NCBI GenBank assembly: GCA_905234005.1
Contig: CAJOFW010000054.1
Location: 1 to 29,922 of the forward strand
Source of the DNA: an uncultured Oscillospiraceae bacterium
GTDB lineage: Bacteria; Bacillota; Clostridia; Oscillospirales; Oscillospiraceae
Direction: 5' to 3'
Length of the DNA stretch: 29,922 nt
Positions 1 through 8,039 of this stretch are shown piece after piece; position 1 is the first letter of the stretch; every line of letters starts with the position of its first letter. A program made the translations under genes and the position numbers. The notes under the pieces are model-generated. The model worked only from the letters and a program-made list of their open reading frames with translations, searched no databases and was not told the DNA's origin.

Positions 1-416
1 CCGAAGATGTGCCACTGACCCCAGGCGTGGGTGCCGTCCTCGCTGATCTCGATGAGGGGAGAGGAGATGGTCAGCATCAGCAGCAGAGCGGCCCGGTCTG
101 TATTGGTGTTGGACATCTGAGCGGCGCCGGGCTGCACGGGGTTGCCGTTCACGTCCACGCGCCGGGCCATGGTGTCCCAGACGCGCTTGACGTGCTCCTG
201 TCCGAGATACGCGCCGGAGTCCATGATCTCCACGCGCACGTCGGGATTCGTGTGGGTCCACAGATCGTCCCAAACCTCGCCGATCCAGCCGTTCTCCATG
301 TAGAAGATATACCGGCTCATGAGGTTCTGTACCTCCGTAGCGTCGGCGGCGTAGGACAGACGTTTGACTTCCTTTTCCAGCGCGTCGATCCGCTGGAGCA
401 ATGCTTTCTCGTCCAT
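1..416 (-). CDS. SnoaL/BaiE-like NTF2-fold protein, C-terminus cut by window edge
   Basis: Reading leftward from ATG at 416 gives 138 codons without a stop up to the window edge. A strong ribosome binding site (GAGGAGG) lies just upstream. The product starts MDEKALLQRIDALEKEV, a short coiled-coil lead, followed by residues such as LMSRYIFYMENG and VWDDLWT. This layout is typical of the SnoaL-like/NTF2 superfamily, which includes ketosteroid isomerases, polyketide cyclases and the bile-acid dehydratase BaiE. Family members are usually 130-180 aa, so the C-terminus is missing here. It is the last visible gene of the leftward operon, about 20 bp after the restored amidohydrolase stop. The family call is moderately sure; a specific dehydratase or isomerase reaction is inference from fold and neighbours. 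Confidence 0.72.
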   Translation of the reverse strand, partial: MDEKALLQRIDALEKEVKRLSYAADATEVQNLMSRYIFYMENGWIGEVWDDLWTHTNPDVRVEIMDSGAYLGQEHVKRVWDTMARRVDVNGNPVQPGAAQMSNTNTDRAALLLMLTISSPLIEISEDGTHAWGQWHIF

Positions 417-435
417 TGTTTTCCTCCTCGTTATA

Positions 436-1613
436 TCAATTTGTAATGTCGTTGCGAATGATGACGCCGCGGTTCATGACGAACCGGACGTTCTCGAGGG
501 CGTCCACCTCTGTAAGCTCGCCGGGAACGGCGATCAGGCACGCGGCCTTGCCGGGGGTTATGCCATGTCCGTGAGCCGGCAGGCACGGGCGGCGTTTTTG
601 GTGCAGGCGTCGATCACTTCCTGTACGGAAAGCCCCGCCTGCCGCAGCAGATGAAGCTCCCGCAGAGGGATCCGGGCATTGCCCGGCTGCTGGGTCATTC
701 GCATGGTGTCCGTACCCATGACCACTGTGCCGCCTTTCTGATGGAAGCGGCGGATGTTGTCCACGGCGTCCTTTTCCTGCTGTGCGGTGTCGATGGCTTC
801 GATCTTCGCGATGGTCTCGCGCATGTGCGGGGGCATGCGATCCAGCTCCTCCTTCGGCAGGGGAGGCCGGGGTACGTTGATGGGCTGCAGGGTGGAGCAG
901 ATGGGGATATCCCGGGCGACCATCTCGTCGAGCAGGTCGTCGGGGATGGGATCCAGCACGGTGTGGGCCATCTCGGGGATGCCGTTTTCTACGAGGATGC
1001 GCAGAAACTTTGCCATCTGCACATGCGCCGTGCACCAGACGCCCAGCGCCTTCGCTTTGGCGGCGATGGCCCGGACGGTCTCGGGGGTATACTGGGGTGT
1101 GTTCTCATCCAGCATATCGTAGTCCATCGCGATCTTGACGCCGTGACAGCCCTTTTGGATCTGCGTCTCGATAGCGGCTTCGGCCTCTGCCGGCGTCTTC
1201 ACGCCGATGCCGTTTTCCTTGCCCATCATGCGGTGCATATACCCGCCCCAGGCGGCCACGGGCTGACCGGCGGTGACGACCAGCGCGTTCTCGGGCTTTG
1301 CCGTCGTACGCAGCCACGCAAGATACCTGTCCGCGCTCTCGCCGTTGCCGAGGCCGAGATCACGGACGGCCAGCACGCCTGCCTGCGCCCAGCTTTTCAA
1401 AGAGGCGTCGTCGAAATCCTCGCCGCCGCTGACCATGTGGATATGGGCGTCGATGAGGCCGGGCAGGAGCGTACAGCCGGCCAGATCATAGCTCTCGTCC
1501 CCGGCAAGGCCGACGCCGACGTCCCGAATGACGCCGTCCTCGATCAGCACGTCGGCCTTCACGTTCCACAGCCTCGCGTCGCAGAGCTTTGCGTTCTTCA
1601 GACAAATCGTCAT
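436..1613 (-). pseudogene. Metal-dependent amidohydrolase, frameshifted near 3' end
   Basis: Cytoplasmic amidohydrolase-superfamily enzyme (imidazolonepropionase/prolidase-like), expected to hydrolyse an amide, peptide or cyclic C-N bond. Visible metal ligands are HIH at residues 57-59, Lys160 in GVKIAMD (candidate carboxylated lysine), His197, His217 and Asp302 in MGTDT. Reading from ATG 1613, the frame stops at 558 after LTDMA (351 aa). In another frame the DNA continues with GITPGKAACLIAVPGELT and ends VIIRNDITN at 436, which is the normal C-terminal strand of this family. The length 436-1613 is one base short of a multiple of three. Restoring one G at 563-564 (ATGGGCATAACC) joins the frames as LTDMGITPGKAA. 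If the deletion is real, the protein loses about 41 residues. It sits between a membrane protein and a SnoaL-like gene in a peptide-importer operon. Confidence 0.8.
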
Positions 1614-1641
1614 ATCATGTTCCTCTTATTCCTTTCTTGCT

Positions 1642-2244
1642 TTATCCTTTCTCGCCCGGGTATTCCCCGGGCGATACCTCTTCGCAGGGGGTTCGCCGCA
1701 GGAGGAGCAGCAGCCCGCCGGACAGCAGCGCGCCGATGAACGCGCCGAAGAGCGTCACAAGCTCCGGCCCGAGCGCCAACAGCCGCCCGTATCGCAGCAC
1801 GAAAACAAGCTGCCCCGCCGTGCCGACGCCGAGCAGAGCCAGAACGCCCCGTCCGCCGATACGCAGCCGCGTGTACGCGGCGAACATCCGGCGATAGGTG
1901 AAATACGGCTCGCTGCGGCAGAAATTCCATACGCCCAGCCCCAGATAGAACAGCGGGATCACCGCCAGCAGACACGGCGCGCCGGCGTACCACACAAGCC
2001 CGCCCTGGCTGAGCGTCGTCTCAAACGCGAGGTAGTCGGCGGCGAGAAGCACATACAGGGCGGCGGCAAGACGCTTCGACCGGACACGGGCGGCGCCGTT
2101 TACGGAGAGCCTGTAATACTCGCCGGTGTAGACGAGCCGCCTTTTTTTGCCGTCGGTCGAATCACGGTACGCCCAGCCGCGCAGAAACCAGTTCTGCTCC
2201 CGCTTCGGCGTCCGGGCGGCGAAACGGTTATGCCCGCTTCTCAT
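1642..2244 (-). CDS. Small four-helix membrane protein of unknown function
   Basis: 200 aa. ATG at 2244 overlaps the stop of the upstream ATPase gene as ATGA, so translational coupling is likely; longer starts upstream would run through that ATPase and were rejected. The basic N-terminus (residues 1-57) is followed by four predicted hydrophobic helices at about 58-76, 84-106, 132-150 and 162-183, and a short acidic tail. No signal peptide, lipobox or catalytic motif is visible and I do not recognise the family. The position inside a peptide ABC importer operon suggests an accessory membrane component, but that rests on context only. Confidence 0.62.
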   Translation of the reverse strand: MRSGHNRFAARTPKREQNWFLRGWAYRDSTDGKKRRLVYTGEYYRLSVNGAARVRSKRLAAALYVLLAADYLAFETTLSQGGLVWYAGAPCLLAVIPLFYLGLGVWNFCRSEPYFTYRRMFAAYTRLRIGGRGVLALLGVGTAGQLVFVLRYGRLLALGPELVTLFGAFIGALLSGGLLLLLRRTPCEEVSPGEYPGEKG

Positions 2245-3200
2245 AGGCCGTTTATCTCCTCCGCCCGGTGACAGGCAACGAAGTGTCCGGGCATTACCTC
2301 CCGGCCTGCCGGCTGTTCGGCGCGGCATTTGTCGCAGGCGTGGGGACAGCGCGTGGCAAAGCGGCATCCCGGGGCGGGGTTCACGGGCGATACGATCTCG
2401 CCCTCCAGCAGCGTCCGCTCCCGCTTGTAGTGCAGGTTCGGGATGGGGATCGCGGATAAAAGGCCCTTGGTGTAGGGGTGGAGCGGGTGCTCAAACAGGT
2501 CGTCGCACTCGCATTTTTCCGCCAGACACCCGCAGTACATCACAAGGATGTCGTCGGAGATGTGCTTCACAACAGACAGATTGTGGGTGATGAAGATGTA
2601 GGTCAGGCCCCGCTCCTTCTGCAGGTCGGCCATCAGATTCAGGATCTGGGCCTGGATGGAGACATCCAGAGCGGAGACGGGCTCGTCACAGACGATGAAT
2701 TTCGGCTCCACGGCCAGCGCCCTCGCGATCCCGATACGCTGACGGCGGCCGCCGTCCAGCTCGTGGGGGTAGGACAGACGGTAGCGGGAGGCGAGGCCCA
2801 CCGTGTCCATCAGCTCGAGTACGCGCCGTCGGACGTTCTCACGGCCCTTCACGATACCGGTGATGTTCAGCGGCTCCGCGATCAGCTCCTGCACGCTCAT
2901 GCGGCTGTCGAGGCTCGAATACGGGTCCTGAAAGATGATCTGCATCTCCCGCTTCATTTTTTTGCGGACGGAGCCGCGGGGGTGGGTGACGTCCGTGCCC
3001 TCGAACAGCACCTGCCCGCCGGTGGCCTCGTTCAGGGCGAGGATGGCGCGGCCCAGGGTGGACTTGCCGCAGCCGGACTCGCCCACAACGCCGAGGGTCT
3101 TTCCTTTTTCCACGGTGAAGGACACATCGTCCACCGCGTGGAGGGAGCCGGCGGGCGTCATGAAGTATTTCTTCAGGTTTTTGACCTCGAGCTGCGTCAT
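2241..3200 (-). CDS. Peptide ABC transporter ATP-binding protein, OppF/DppF type
   Basis: 319 aa cytoplasmic ATPase that would power the importer encoded just upstream. Walker A GESGCGKST is at residues 40-48, the Q-loop at IIFQDP, Walker B FIVCDEP at 168-174 and the H-loop histidine at 206 (ITHNL). The C-terminal cysteine-rich peptide-ABC extension reads CRFATRCPHACDKC, and the length is normal for OppF. The signature motif is LDGGR (148-152) rather than LSGGQ; this variant occurs in some clostridial OppF/DppF proteins. ATG at 3200 overlaps the stop of the partner ATPase gene (ATGA). Role and family are secure; the substrate (oligopeptide, dipeptide or another small molecule) is not. Confidence 0.93.
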   Translation of the reverse strand: MTQLEVKNLKKYFMTPAGSLHAVDDVSFTVEKGKTLGVVGESGCGKSTLGRAILALNEATGGQVLFEGTDVTHPRGSVRKKMKREMQIIFQDPYSSLDSRMSVQELIAEPLNITGIVKGRENVRRRVLELMDTVGLASRYRLSYPHELDGGRRQRIGIARALAVEPKFIVCDEPVSALDVSIQAQILNLMADLQKERGLTYIFITHNLSVVKHISDDILVMYCGCLAEKCECDDLFEHPLHPYTKGLLSAIPIPNLHYKRERTLLEGEIVSPVNPAPGCRFATRCPHACDKCRAEQPAGREVMPGHFVACHRAEEINGL

Positions 3201-4272
3201 TGCCCCGCCTCCTTTCCGAGGATGTTGTTGCCGGGGTTCGATACGGGCAGACCGTGATCGTAGGCCAGCTCGTTCACCCGTTCATCGGGGAAGTACAACG
3301 GCGCACCCTTTCCCGCGTGATGGCAGCGGCAGAAATGGCCGGGCGAAAGCTCCACCATGCCGGGCTTCTCCTTTACGCACTGCTCGTCGGCATAGGGACA
3401 GCGCGGCGCGAACTCGCAGCCGGCGGGAAGGCGGGTGGGATCGGGCATCTGCCCCCGGATGGGGCGCAGACGCTCGAGCTTTTTATCGAGCGAGGGGATG
3501 GAGTTGAAAAGCCCTTGCGTATAGGGGTGCGCCGTCCGGTCGAAGATGTCCTCGACGGTGCCCGACTCCACGATCTGCCCCGCGTACATGATGGCCGCCT
3601 TCTGGCAGGACTCCGCCACTACGCCGAGATCGTGGGTGATGAGGAGCATCGACGTGCCGGACTCCTTCCGGAGCCTTCCGATCATATCGAGCACCTGCGC
3701 CTGTATCGTCACATCGAGCGCCGTCGTCGGCTCGTCGGCGATGATGAGGTTCGGGTTGCAGGACAGGGCCATGGCGATCACGACCCGCTGCTTCATGCCG
3801 CCGGAGAACTGGTGGGGGTAATCGTCCGCCCGGCCCGCGGGGATGCGAACCTTTTCCAGCATGGCGATCATCTTTTTTTCCGCCTCGGCGGCGGTGCAGT
3901 CTTCGTGCAGCCGGATGGCCTCGGCAATCTGCTCGCCCACGGTCATGACCGGGTTCAGCGCGGTCATGGGGTCCTGGAAGATCATGGAGATCTCCGCACC
4001 CCGGATCTGACGCATCTCCCGTTCCGGGGTTTTGCGCAGATCCTTCCCCTTGTAAAGCACCTCGCCCCGGACGTACTCGCCCGGCGGGCACTGGATAAGG
4101 CCCAGGACGCCCAGAGCGGTGGTGGTCTTTCCGGCGCCGGTTTCGCCAACGAGGCCGAGGGTCTCGCCCTCCTCCACGGACAGGCTGACGCCGTTCACGG
4201 CATGGACGACGCCGGTGTCGGTGTTGAAGCGTATTTCGAGGTCTTTGGGTCTTTGATTTCAAGCAAACTCAT
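3197..4272 (-). pseudogene. Peptide ABC transporter ATPase, OppD/DppD type, N-terminal frameshift
   Basis: The body (3197-4198, about 333 aa) is a complete OppD-like ATPase: Walker A GETGAGKTT, signature FSGGMKQR, Walker B LIIADEP, H-loop ITHDL and the cysteine-rich tail CEFAPRCPYADEQC. The expected start is ATG 4272, preceded by an excellent AAGGAGG site that overlaps the stop of the permease gene, and it encodes MSLLEIKD. The frame is then broken by a perfect tandem duplication of 8 bp at 4240-4255. Removing one copy gives MSLLEIKDLEIRFNTDTGVV joined exactly to HAVNGVSLS. In the intact frame there is no convincing start between a TGA near 4258 and the GTG at 4198. A GTG start there would lose the first beta strand and the aromatic A-loop. 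As it stands the gene is probably off. Confidence 0.87.
4240..4255. repeat. Perfect 8-bp tandem duplication (GGTCTTTG x2) inside the oppD-like gene
   Basis: GGTCTTTG occurs at 4240-4247 and again directly at 4248-4255. On the coding strand this reads CAAAGACC twice. It shifts the frame by +2 at codon 8 of the OppD-like ATPase, and deleting one unit restores a perfect N-terminus. Such a unit can expand or contract by strand slippage, or it can be an assembly error. Confidence 0.9.
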
Positions 4273-4287
4273 ATCTCAGCGACCTCC

Positions 4288-5175
4288 TTACCGTTTCATT
4301 TTCGGATCCATGGCGTCGCGCAGGCCGTCGCCCAGAAGGTTGAAGGCCAGCATCGTCAGCGCCACGGCGAGACCCGGGAAGATGATGATGTGCGGGAACT
4401 GGCGGATGAAGCTCTGTCCTTCGGCCACCATCTGGCCCCATTCCGGCGTGGGCGGCTGTACGCCTAACCCCAGGAAGGACAGGCCGGAAATCGCCATGAT
4501 CGTGCTGCCGAGGCTCAGGGATATCTGCACGATCAGCGGCGCCATGCAGTTCGGTATCACATGCTTTGTGATGATCTCCCAGTCGCTGCCGCCGAACGCC
4601 CGCGCCGCTTCGATATACTCGCTGTTTTTCATGAGCATGATGGACGAGCGGAGCTGCCGGCTCAACTGCGCCACGGAAGCGATCGCGAGGGCGAACGCCG
4701 TCTTCACAAGGCCGGTGCCCAGCGCCGCGGAGACCGCCATGGACAGCAGCATGCCCGGGATGGAGCCGAGCATATCCATCAGGCGCATGATGATGTTGTC
4801 CACCCGCCCGCCGTAGTAGCCGGAGACCGCGCCGAGGATCACGGCGGCGAAGGTGCTCATCGCGACGGCCATGACGGAGACGATGAGGGAGACCCTCGCG
4901 CCGCGCAGAATGCGGGTGAGGATGTCCCGTCCGAAGTTGTCGGTGCCGAGCAGGTGGGCCTTCGACGGGGTCTGGTTCATCTCGAGCAGATTCTGCGCGT
5001 CGTAGGCATACGGCGTCAGCCGGTCGCAGAACACGGCCGAGAGCACGAGAAGCGTGAGAAACACCAGCGCCGCCACCGCCATACGGTTGCGGCAAAAGCG
5101 CTTGAGCATGAGCCGGAACCGGCTCTGTCCGGTCTCCTCCGCCTCCGCCGTCAGGGTGAGGTCGAGCTCGTTCAT
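4288..5175 (-). CDS. Peptide ABC transporter permease, OppC/DppC type
   Basis: 295 aa inner-membrane permease. The cytoplasmic N-terminal stretch is followed by helix 1 at about 33-50 and the family hallmark HLLGTDNFGRDILTR at about 74-88. The EAA loop EAARAFGGSDWE begins near 189 and contacts the ATPases, and the C-terminal helices include the conserved FNLLGDGLRDAMDP. ATG at 5175 overlaps the OppB stop (ATGA) and has AAGGAGG upstream; a longer in-frame extension into the upstream gene was rejected. It pairs with the OppB-like permease to form the channel. Frame, length and motifs are all intact. Confidence 0.95.
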   Translation of the reverse strand: MNELDLTLTAEAEETGQSRFRLMLKRFCRNRMAVAALVFLTLLVLSAVFCDRLTPYAYDAQNLLEMNQTPSKAHLLGTDNFGRDILTRILRGARVSLIVSVMAVAMSTFAAVILGAVSGYYGGRVDNIIMRLMDMLGSIPGMLLSMAVSAALGTGLVKTAFALAIASVAQLSRQLRSSIMLMKNSEYIEAARAFGGSDWEIITKHVIPNCMAPLIVQISLSLGSTIMAISGLSFLGLGVQPPTPEWGQMVAEGQSFIRQFPHIIIFPGLAVALTMLAFNLLGDGLRDAMDPKMKR

Positions 5176-6161
5176 GCCGCCGCCTCCTTCCCGTCCTTCG
5201 GCTCCTGTCCGTCCCTCGGCGGCTTCTTCGCGGTCTTGTACTGCGCCTTGATGCGGGGGTCGACGAACGCGTAGCACAGGTCGGTAAGCAGGTTCATGAA
5301 CGAGATGATGAACGCGCAGACGAGCACGCAGCCCTGCGTCGTCACGAAGTCACGCATCGAGATCGAGCTGTTCATGAGAAGCCCGAGGCCGGGGATGTTG
5401 AAGATCGTCTCGCACAGCACGGAGCCTGTCATGGACAGGCCGAGGTTCATGCCCACGACGGTGATGATCGGGATCAGGGCGTTTTTGAGCGTGTGCTTCC
5501 ATATGATCGTCCGCTCCGGCACGCCCTTGGCCCGGGCGGTGCGGACGTAGTCCTGCCGGATGACCTCGAGCATCGACGAGCGGGTCATACGCGTCGTCAT
5601 GGCGATGGGCATGACGCCCGTCGCGACGATCGGCAGAATGTACCCCCTCCAGCTCTCGACGCCCTGCACCGGGAACCACTTGAGCCGCACCGAGAAAAAC
5701 AGCATCAGGATGAGGCACAGGAAAAACGCCGGCATGGCGGACAGCACGATGGACAGGATCGTGGAGATGTAGTCGAAAACACTGTTCTGCTTCACGGCGG
5801 CGAGGATGCCGAGGGGAATGCCGATCACGGCGGACAGAAGCGCCGCGAAAAAGCCGATGCGTATCGTGATGGGCAGCCGCAGGCCGATCATATCGAGCAC
5901 GGGCTGCTTGTAGATGTAGGACGTGCCGAGGGTGCCGTACCGGAGGATGTTCCAGAAGTAGTTCGCGAGCTGCACAAAATACGGCCGGTCGATGCCGAGC
6001 TCCGCCTCCTTGGCGGCGATGTCCTCCGCCGTGGCGTTGGCGCCGCAGAGGATCACGGCGGGGCTCACCGTGGAGAAATAGTTGATGGTGAAGATGATGA
6101 CCACCACGCCGATCAGGACGGGAATGATCATCAGGAGTCGTTTGAGGACGTATTTACCCAT
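5172..6161 (-). CDS. Peptide ABC transporter permease, OppB/DppB type
   Basis: 329 aa inner-membrane permease. Helix 1 spans about 7-27, followed by the typical extracytoplasmic loop with ELGIDRPYFVQLANYFWN, then five more helices. The EAA-type loop TARAKGVPERTI lies near 208-219, and the C-terminus reads CYAFVDPRIK. ATG at 6161 is preceded by CAAGGAGG. It follows the binding-protein gene after a strong hairpin (6192-6218), an arrangement that often keeps binding-protein mRNA more abundant than permease mRNA. The Lys/Asp/Pro/Glu-rich tail after residue 305 is ordinary. Confidence 0.95.
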   Translation of the reverse strand: MGKYVLKRLLMIIPVLIGVVVIIFTINYFSTVSPAVILCGANATAEDIAAKEAELGIDRPYFVQLANYFWNILRYGTLGTSYIYKQPVLDMIGLRLPITIRIGFFAALLSAVIGIPLGILAAVKQNSVFDYISTILSIVLSAMPAFFLCLILMLFFSVRLKWFPVQGVESWRGYILPIVATGVMPIAMTTRMTRSSMLEVIRQDYVRTARAKGVPERTIIWKHTLKNALIPIITVVGMNLGLSMTGSVLCETIFNIPGLGLLMNSSISMRDFVTTQGCVLVCAFIISFMNLLTDLCYAFVDPRIKAQYKTAKKPPRDGQEPKDGKEAAA

Positions 6162-7891
6162 ACGCGTTCCTCCTTGGGGACTTCAAGAAATGAGCGGCAG
6201 ATGGCAGATCTGCCGCTCAAACAGAGTGTTTGTTCAGGCTGCGGGCTTGATGTAGTCGGCGAACAGGTAGCCGTCCGCGAGAGAGGAGCCGGGAAGGCTG
6301 GCACAGCGGAGGAGACGGCATAGTAGACGTTCGACTCGTACAGGGGGATGAAGTTCGCGTACTCATAGGTGCGCTCCTGAAGCTCCTTCCAAAGCGGGCC
6401 GCGGACGTCCTCGCCGTCCATGGAGCTGCACGCCTCCTCGAGCAGAGCCTCGAGCTCGCCGTCGGCATAGGCGCTCAGGTGAGCGGGCAGGCCGGGACGG
6501 CGGGAGTTCACGACGCCGGCGGGGTCGTAGGAGCCCATGTAGGAGTTGATGGAGAACTGGATCTCGTTGCCGAGGATCATGCTCATGAGGGTGGCGCCGT
6601 CCTTGGTCTCGACCTCCATGTTGATCCCCGCCTGCTTGAGCATATCCTGCGCCGCGACGGCGAGCTGGTAGTTGTAGCCCTGATCGGAGATCGTGCAGGT
6701 GAAGGTGAGAGGATTGGACTCGTCATAGCCCGCCTCGGCCAGCAGGGCCCTGGCCTTTTCAATGTCCTGCGGGTAGTTGCCGCAGCTCACATACGCCCAG
6801 TTGGAGCTGGGAAGGATGGAGTCGGCCACGGTGAAGGCCGAGCCGCAGATCGCCTGTACCAGCGTGGGCACATCGATCGCGCAGCCGATGGCCTGACGGA
6901 CGTTCTGGTCGGCGAAGACGTCGAAGTCGATCGTGTTCATCTGGAAGCCGGTCAGGGACTGCACGGGGATCATGGACATGGACGCGCCGTCCACCGCGCC
7001 GGCGTTGATCTCGTCGATGGAGAAGGAATTGGAGAGATAGGCGATGTCGAAGTCGCCGTTCTCAAAGGCAAGCAGTCGGGTGTCCTCGGAGGCGATGAAG
7101 GTGATGTCGACCTCGTCATAGGCGACGTTCGCCGCGTCGTAGTAGTCTGCGCGTTTTACAAGCGTGATGCCCATGCCGGATTCCCACGAGCCGAGCTCGT
7201 AAGCGCCGGAGGAAACGGGGTGGATGTTGATGTTGTCGTCGGACGCCTCGCACCAGGCCTTGTCCAGGATATAGATGAGGGAAAGATCCTCGATCAGCGT
7301 CGGGCTCTCGGCGTACAGGGGGAAGGCGACGGTGTGCTCGTCCACGGCATAGGCAAGGTTCACGGCGACGTTCGACAGACGCATCGCGCCGGCGGTGCCG
7401 GAGGCGGCGAACTGATAGCTCCAGATGACGTCCTCGGCGGTGATGGGGTCGCCGTTCGAGAAGGTCAGGCCGTCACGGAGCGTCACGACGAGGCTCTTGC
7501 CCATCGGCTCCCGGGAAGCGCCCGGCTCGGCGGAGGCGGTGTCGTCGTCGATGACCTCATAGCTCTCGGCGACCATCATGATCTGATCGCCGCTGGCGGC
7601 CATCTTCCACAGGCCGTCAAACAGGCTCATGGACACGAACATCGAGCCCTGACCGTCGGCCTGCTGGGTCGGGTCCATGGTGCTGGGCTCGTTGTCGAGG
7701 CCGATGCGCAGGACGGAGCCGCCGGCGGATGCCTCCGCCGGGGCGTCCGCGGTTTCAGCGGCGTCCGCGGCGGCGGGGGTGTCGGCTTCGGCGGCGGGAG
7801 CGTCGGACGCGGGAGCGGCGGAACCGCCGCCGCAGGCCGCGAGAGCGAAGATCATCGCCAGCGCGAGCAGCAGGGAAAGCATCTTTTTCAT
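6131..7891 (-). CDS. Peptide-type ABC transporter substrate-binding lipoprotein (frameshifted last residues)
   Basis: Solute-binding protein of the bacterial SBP family 5 (OppA/DppA). The signal peptide has lipobox LAAC with Cys20, so it is a membrane-anchored lipoprotein, followed by an Ala/Asp/Glu linker (about 25-55). Family features include VVTLRDGLTFSNGDPITAEDV and the late FIPLYES region. The start has a good AAGGAGAT site. As read, the frame runs past the expected end and into the OppB start, finishing with an unrelated arginine/serine/cysteine-rich tail. Just before, another frame encodes SLPGSSLADGYLFADYIKPAA and stops at 6234-6236, the expected C-terminus. One base missing near 6300-6302 (GTGCC-AGCC) explains the switch. 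The natural gene is therefore probably 6234-7891. The ligand is unknown; OYE neighbours make a non-peptide ligand possible. Confidence 0.9.
   Translation of the reverse strand: MKKMLSLLLALAMIFALAACGGGSAAPASDAPAAEADTPAAADAAETADAPAEASAGGSVLRIGLDNEPSTMDPTQQADGQGSMFVSMSLFDGLWKMAASGDQIMMVAESYEVIDDDTASAEPGASREPMGKSLVVTLRDGLTFSNGDPITAEDVIWSYQFAASGTAGAMRLSNVAVNLAYAVDEHTVAFPLYAESPTLIEDLSLIYILDKAWCEASDDNINIHPVSSGAYELGSWESGMGITLVKRADYYDAANVAYDEVDITFIASEDTRLLAFENGDFDIAYLSNSFSIDEINAGAVDGASMSMIPVQSLTGFQMNTIDFDVFADQNVRQAIGCAIDVPTLVQAICGSAFTVADSILPSSNWAYVSCGNYPQDIEKARALLAEAGYDESNPLTFTCTISDQGYNYQLAVAAQDMLKQAGINMEVETKDGATLMSMILGNEIQFSINSYMGSYDPAGVVNSRRPGLPAHLSAYADGELEALLEEACSSMDGEDVRGPLWKELQERTYEYANFIPLYESNVYYAVSSAVPAFPAPLSRTATCSPTTSSPQPEQTLCLSGRSAICRSFLEVPKEERVWVNTSSNDS
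6192..6218 (-). terminator. Intercistronic hairpin between binding protein and OppB
   Basis: Perfect 11-bp inverted repeat GAGCGGCAGAT / ATCTGCCGCTC with a 5-base loop, placed right after the restored stop of the binding-protein gene (6234-6236). The following leftward sequence is ATTTCTTG, a poor T-run, so partial termination or 3'-end protection of the upstream message is more likely than full termination. Confidence 0.7.
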
Positions 7892-7920
7892 CGTTTTATC
7901 TCCTTTTCAAAATAGTTTTT

Positions 7921-8039
7921 ATACTGTTCTCCAATTAAAAGCTCCGTTTCGTTACCGGGCGCAAAGCCTTGGAAACGCTGTCTTTTTGAAGCGAATACAA
8001 AGTTCTTTTTGATACTTTTTCTTTGGGGAAAAAGTATTA
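7921..8039 (-). repeat. Dispersed 119-bp repeat, copy A (starts at OYE stop codon)
   Basis: On the minus strand this copy starts with the TAA stop of the flavin reductase at 8037-9953. It opens with the inverted repeat ATACTTTTTC / GAAAAAGTAT, then the conserved blocks AAAAAGAACTTTGTATTCGC, TTTCCAAGGCTTTGCGCC and CGGTAACGAAAC. It ends at GGAGAACAGTAT, just before the ribosome binding site of the binding-protein gene. Three related copies lie at 9978-10087, 19174-19276 and 23674-23792. No conserved protein seems to be encoded, although short open frames cross it. Confidence 0.92.

Noticed and set aside
3200..4816. Long plus-strand open frame (over 500 codons) opposite the OppD/OppC genes
   Set aside because: It is antisense to clearly conserved transporter genes, has Arg/Gly/His-rich composition typical of GC-rich shadows, no good ribosome binding site and no recognisable domain.
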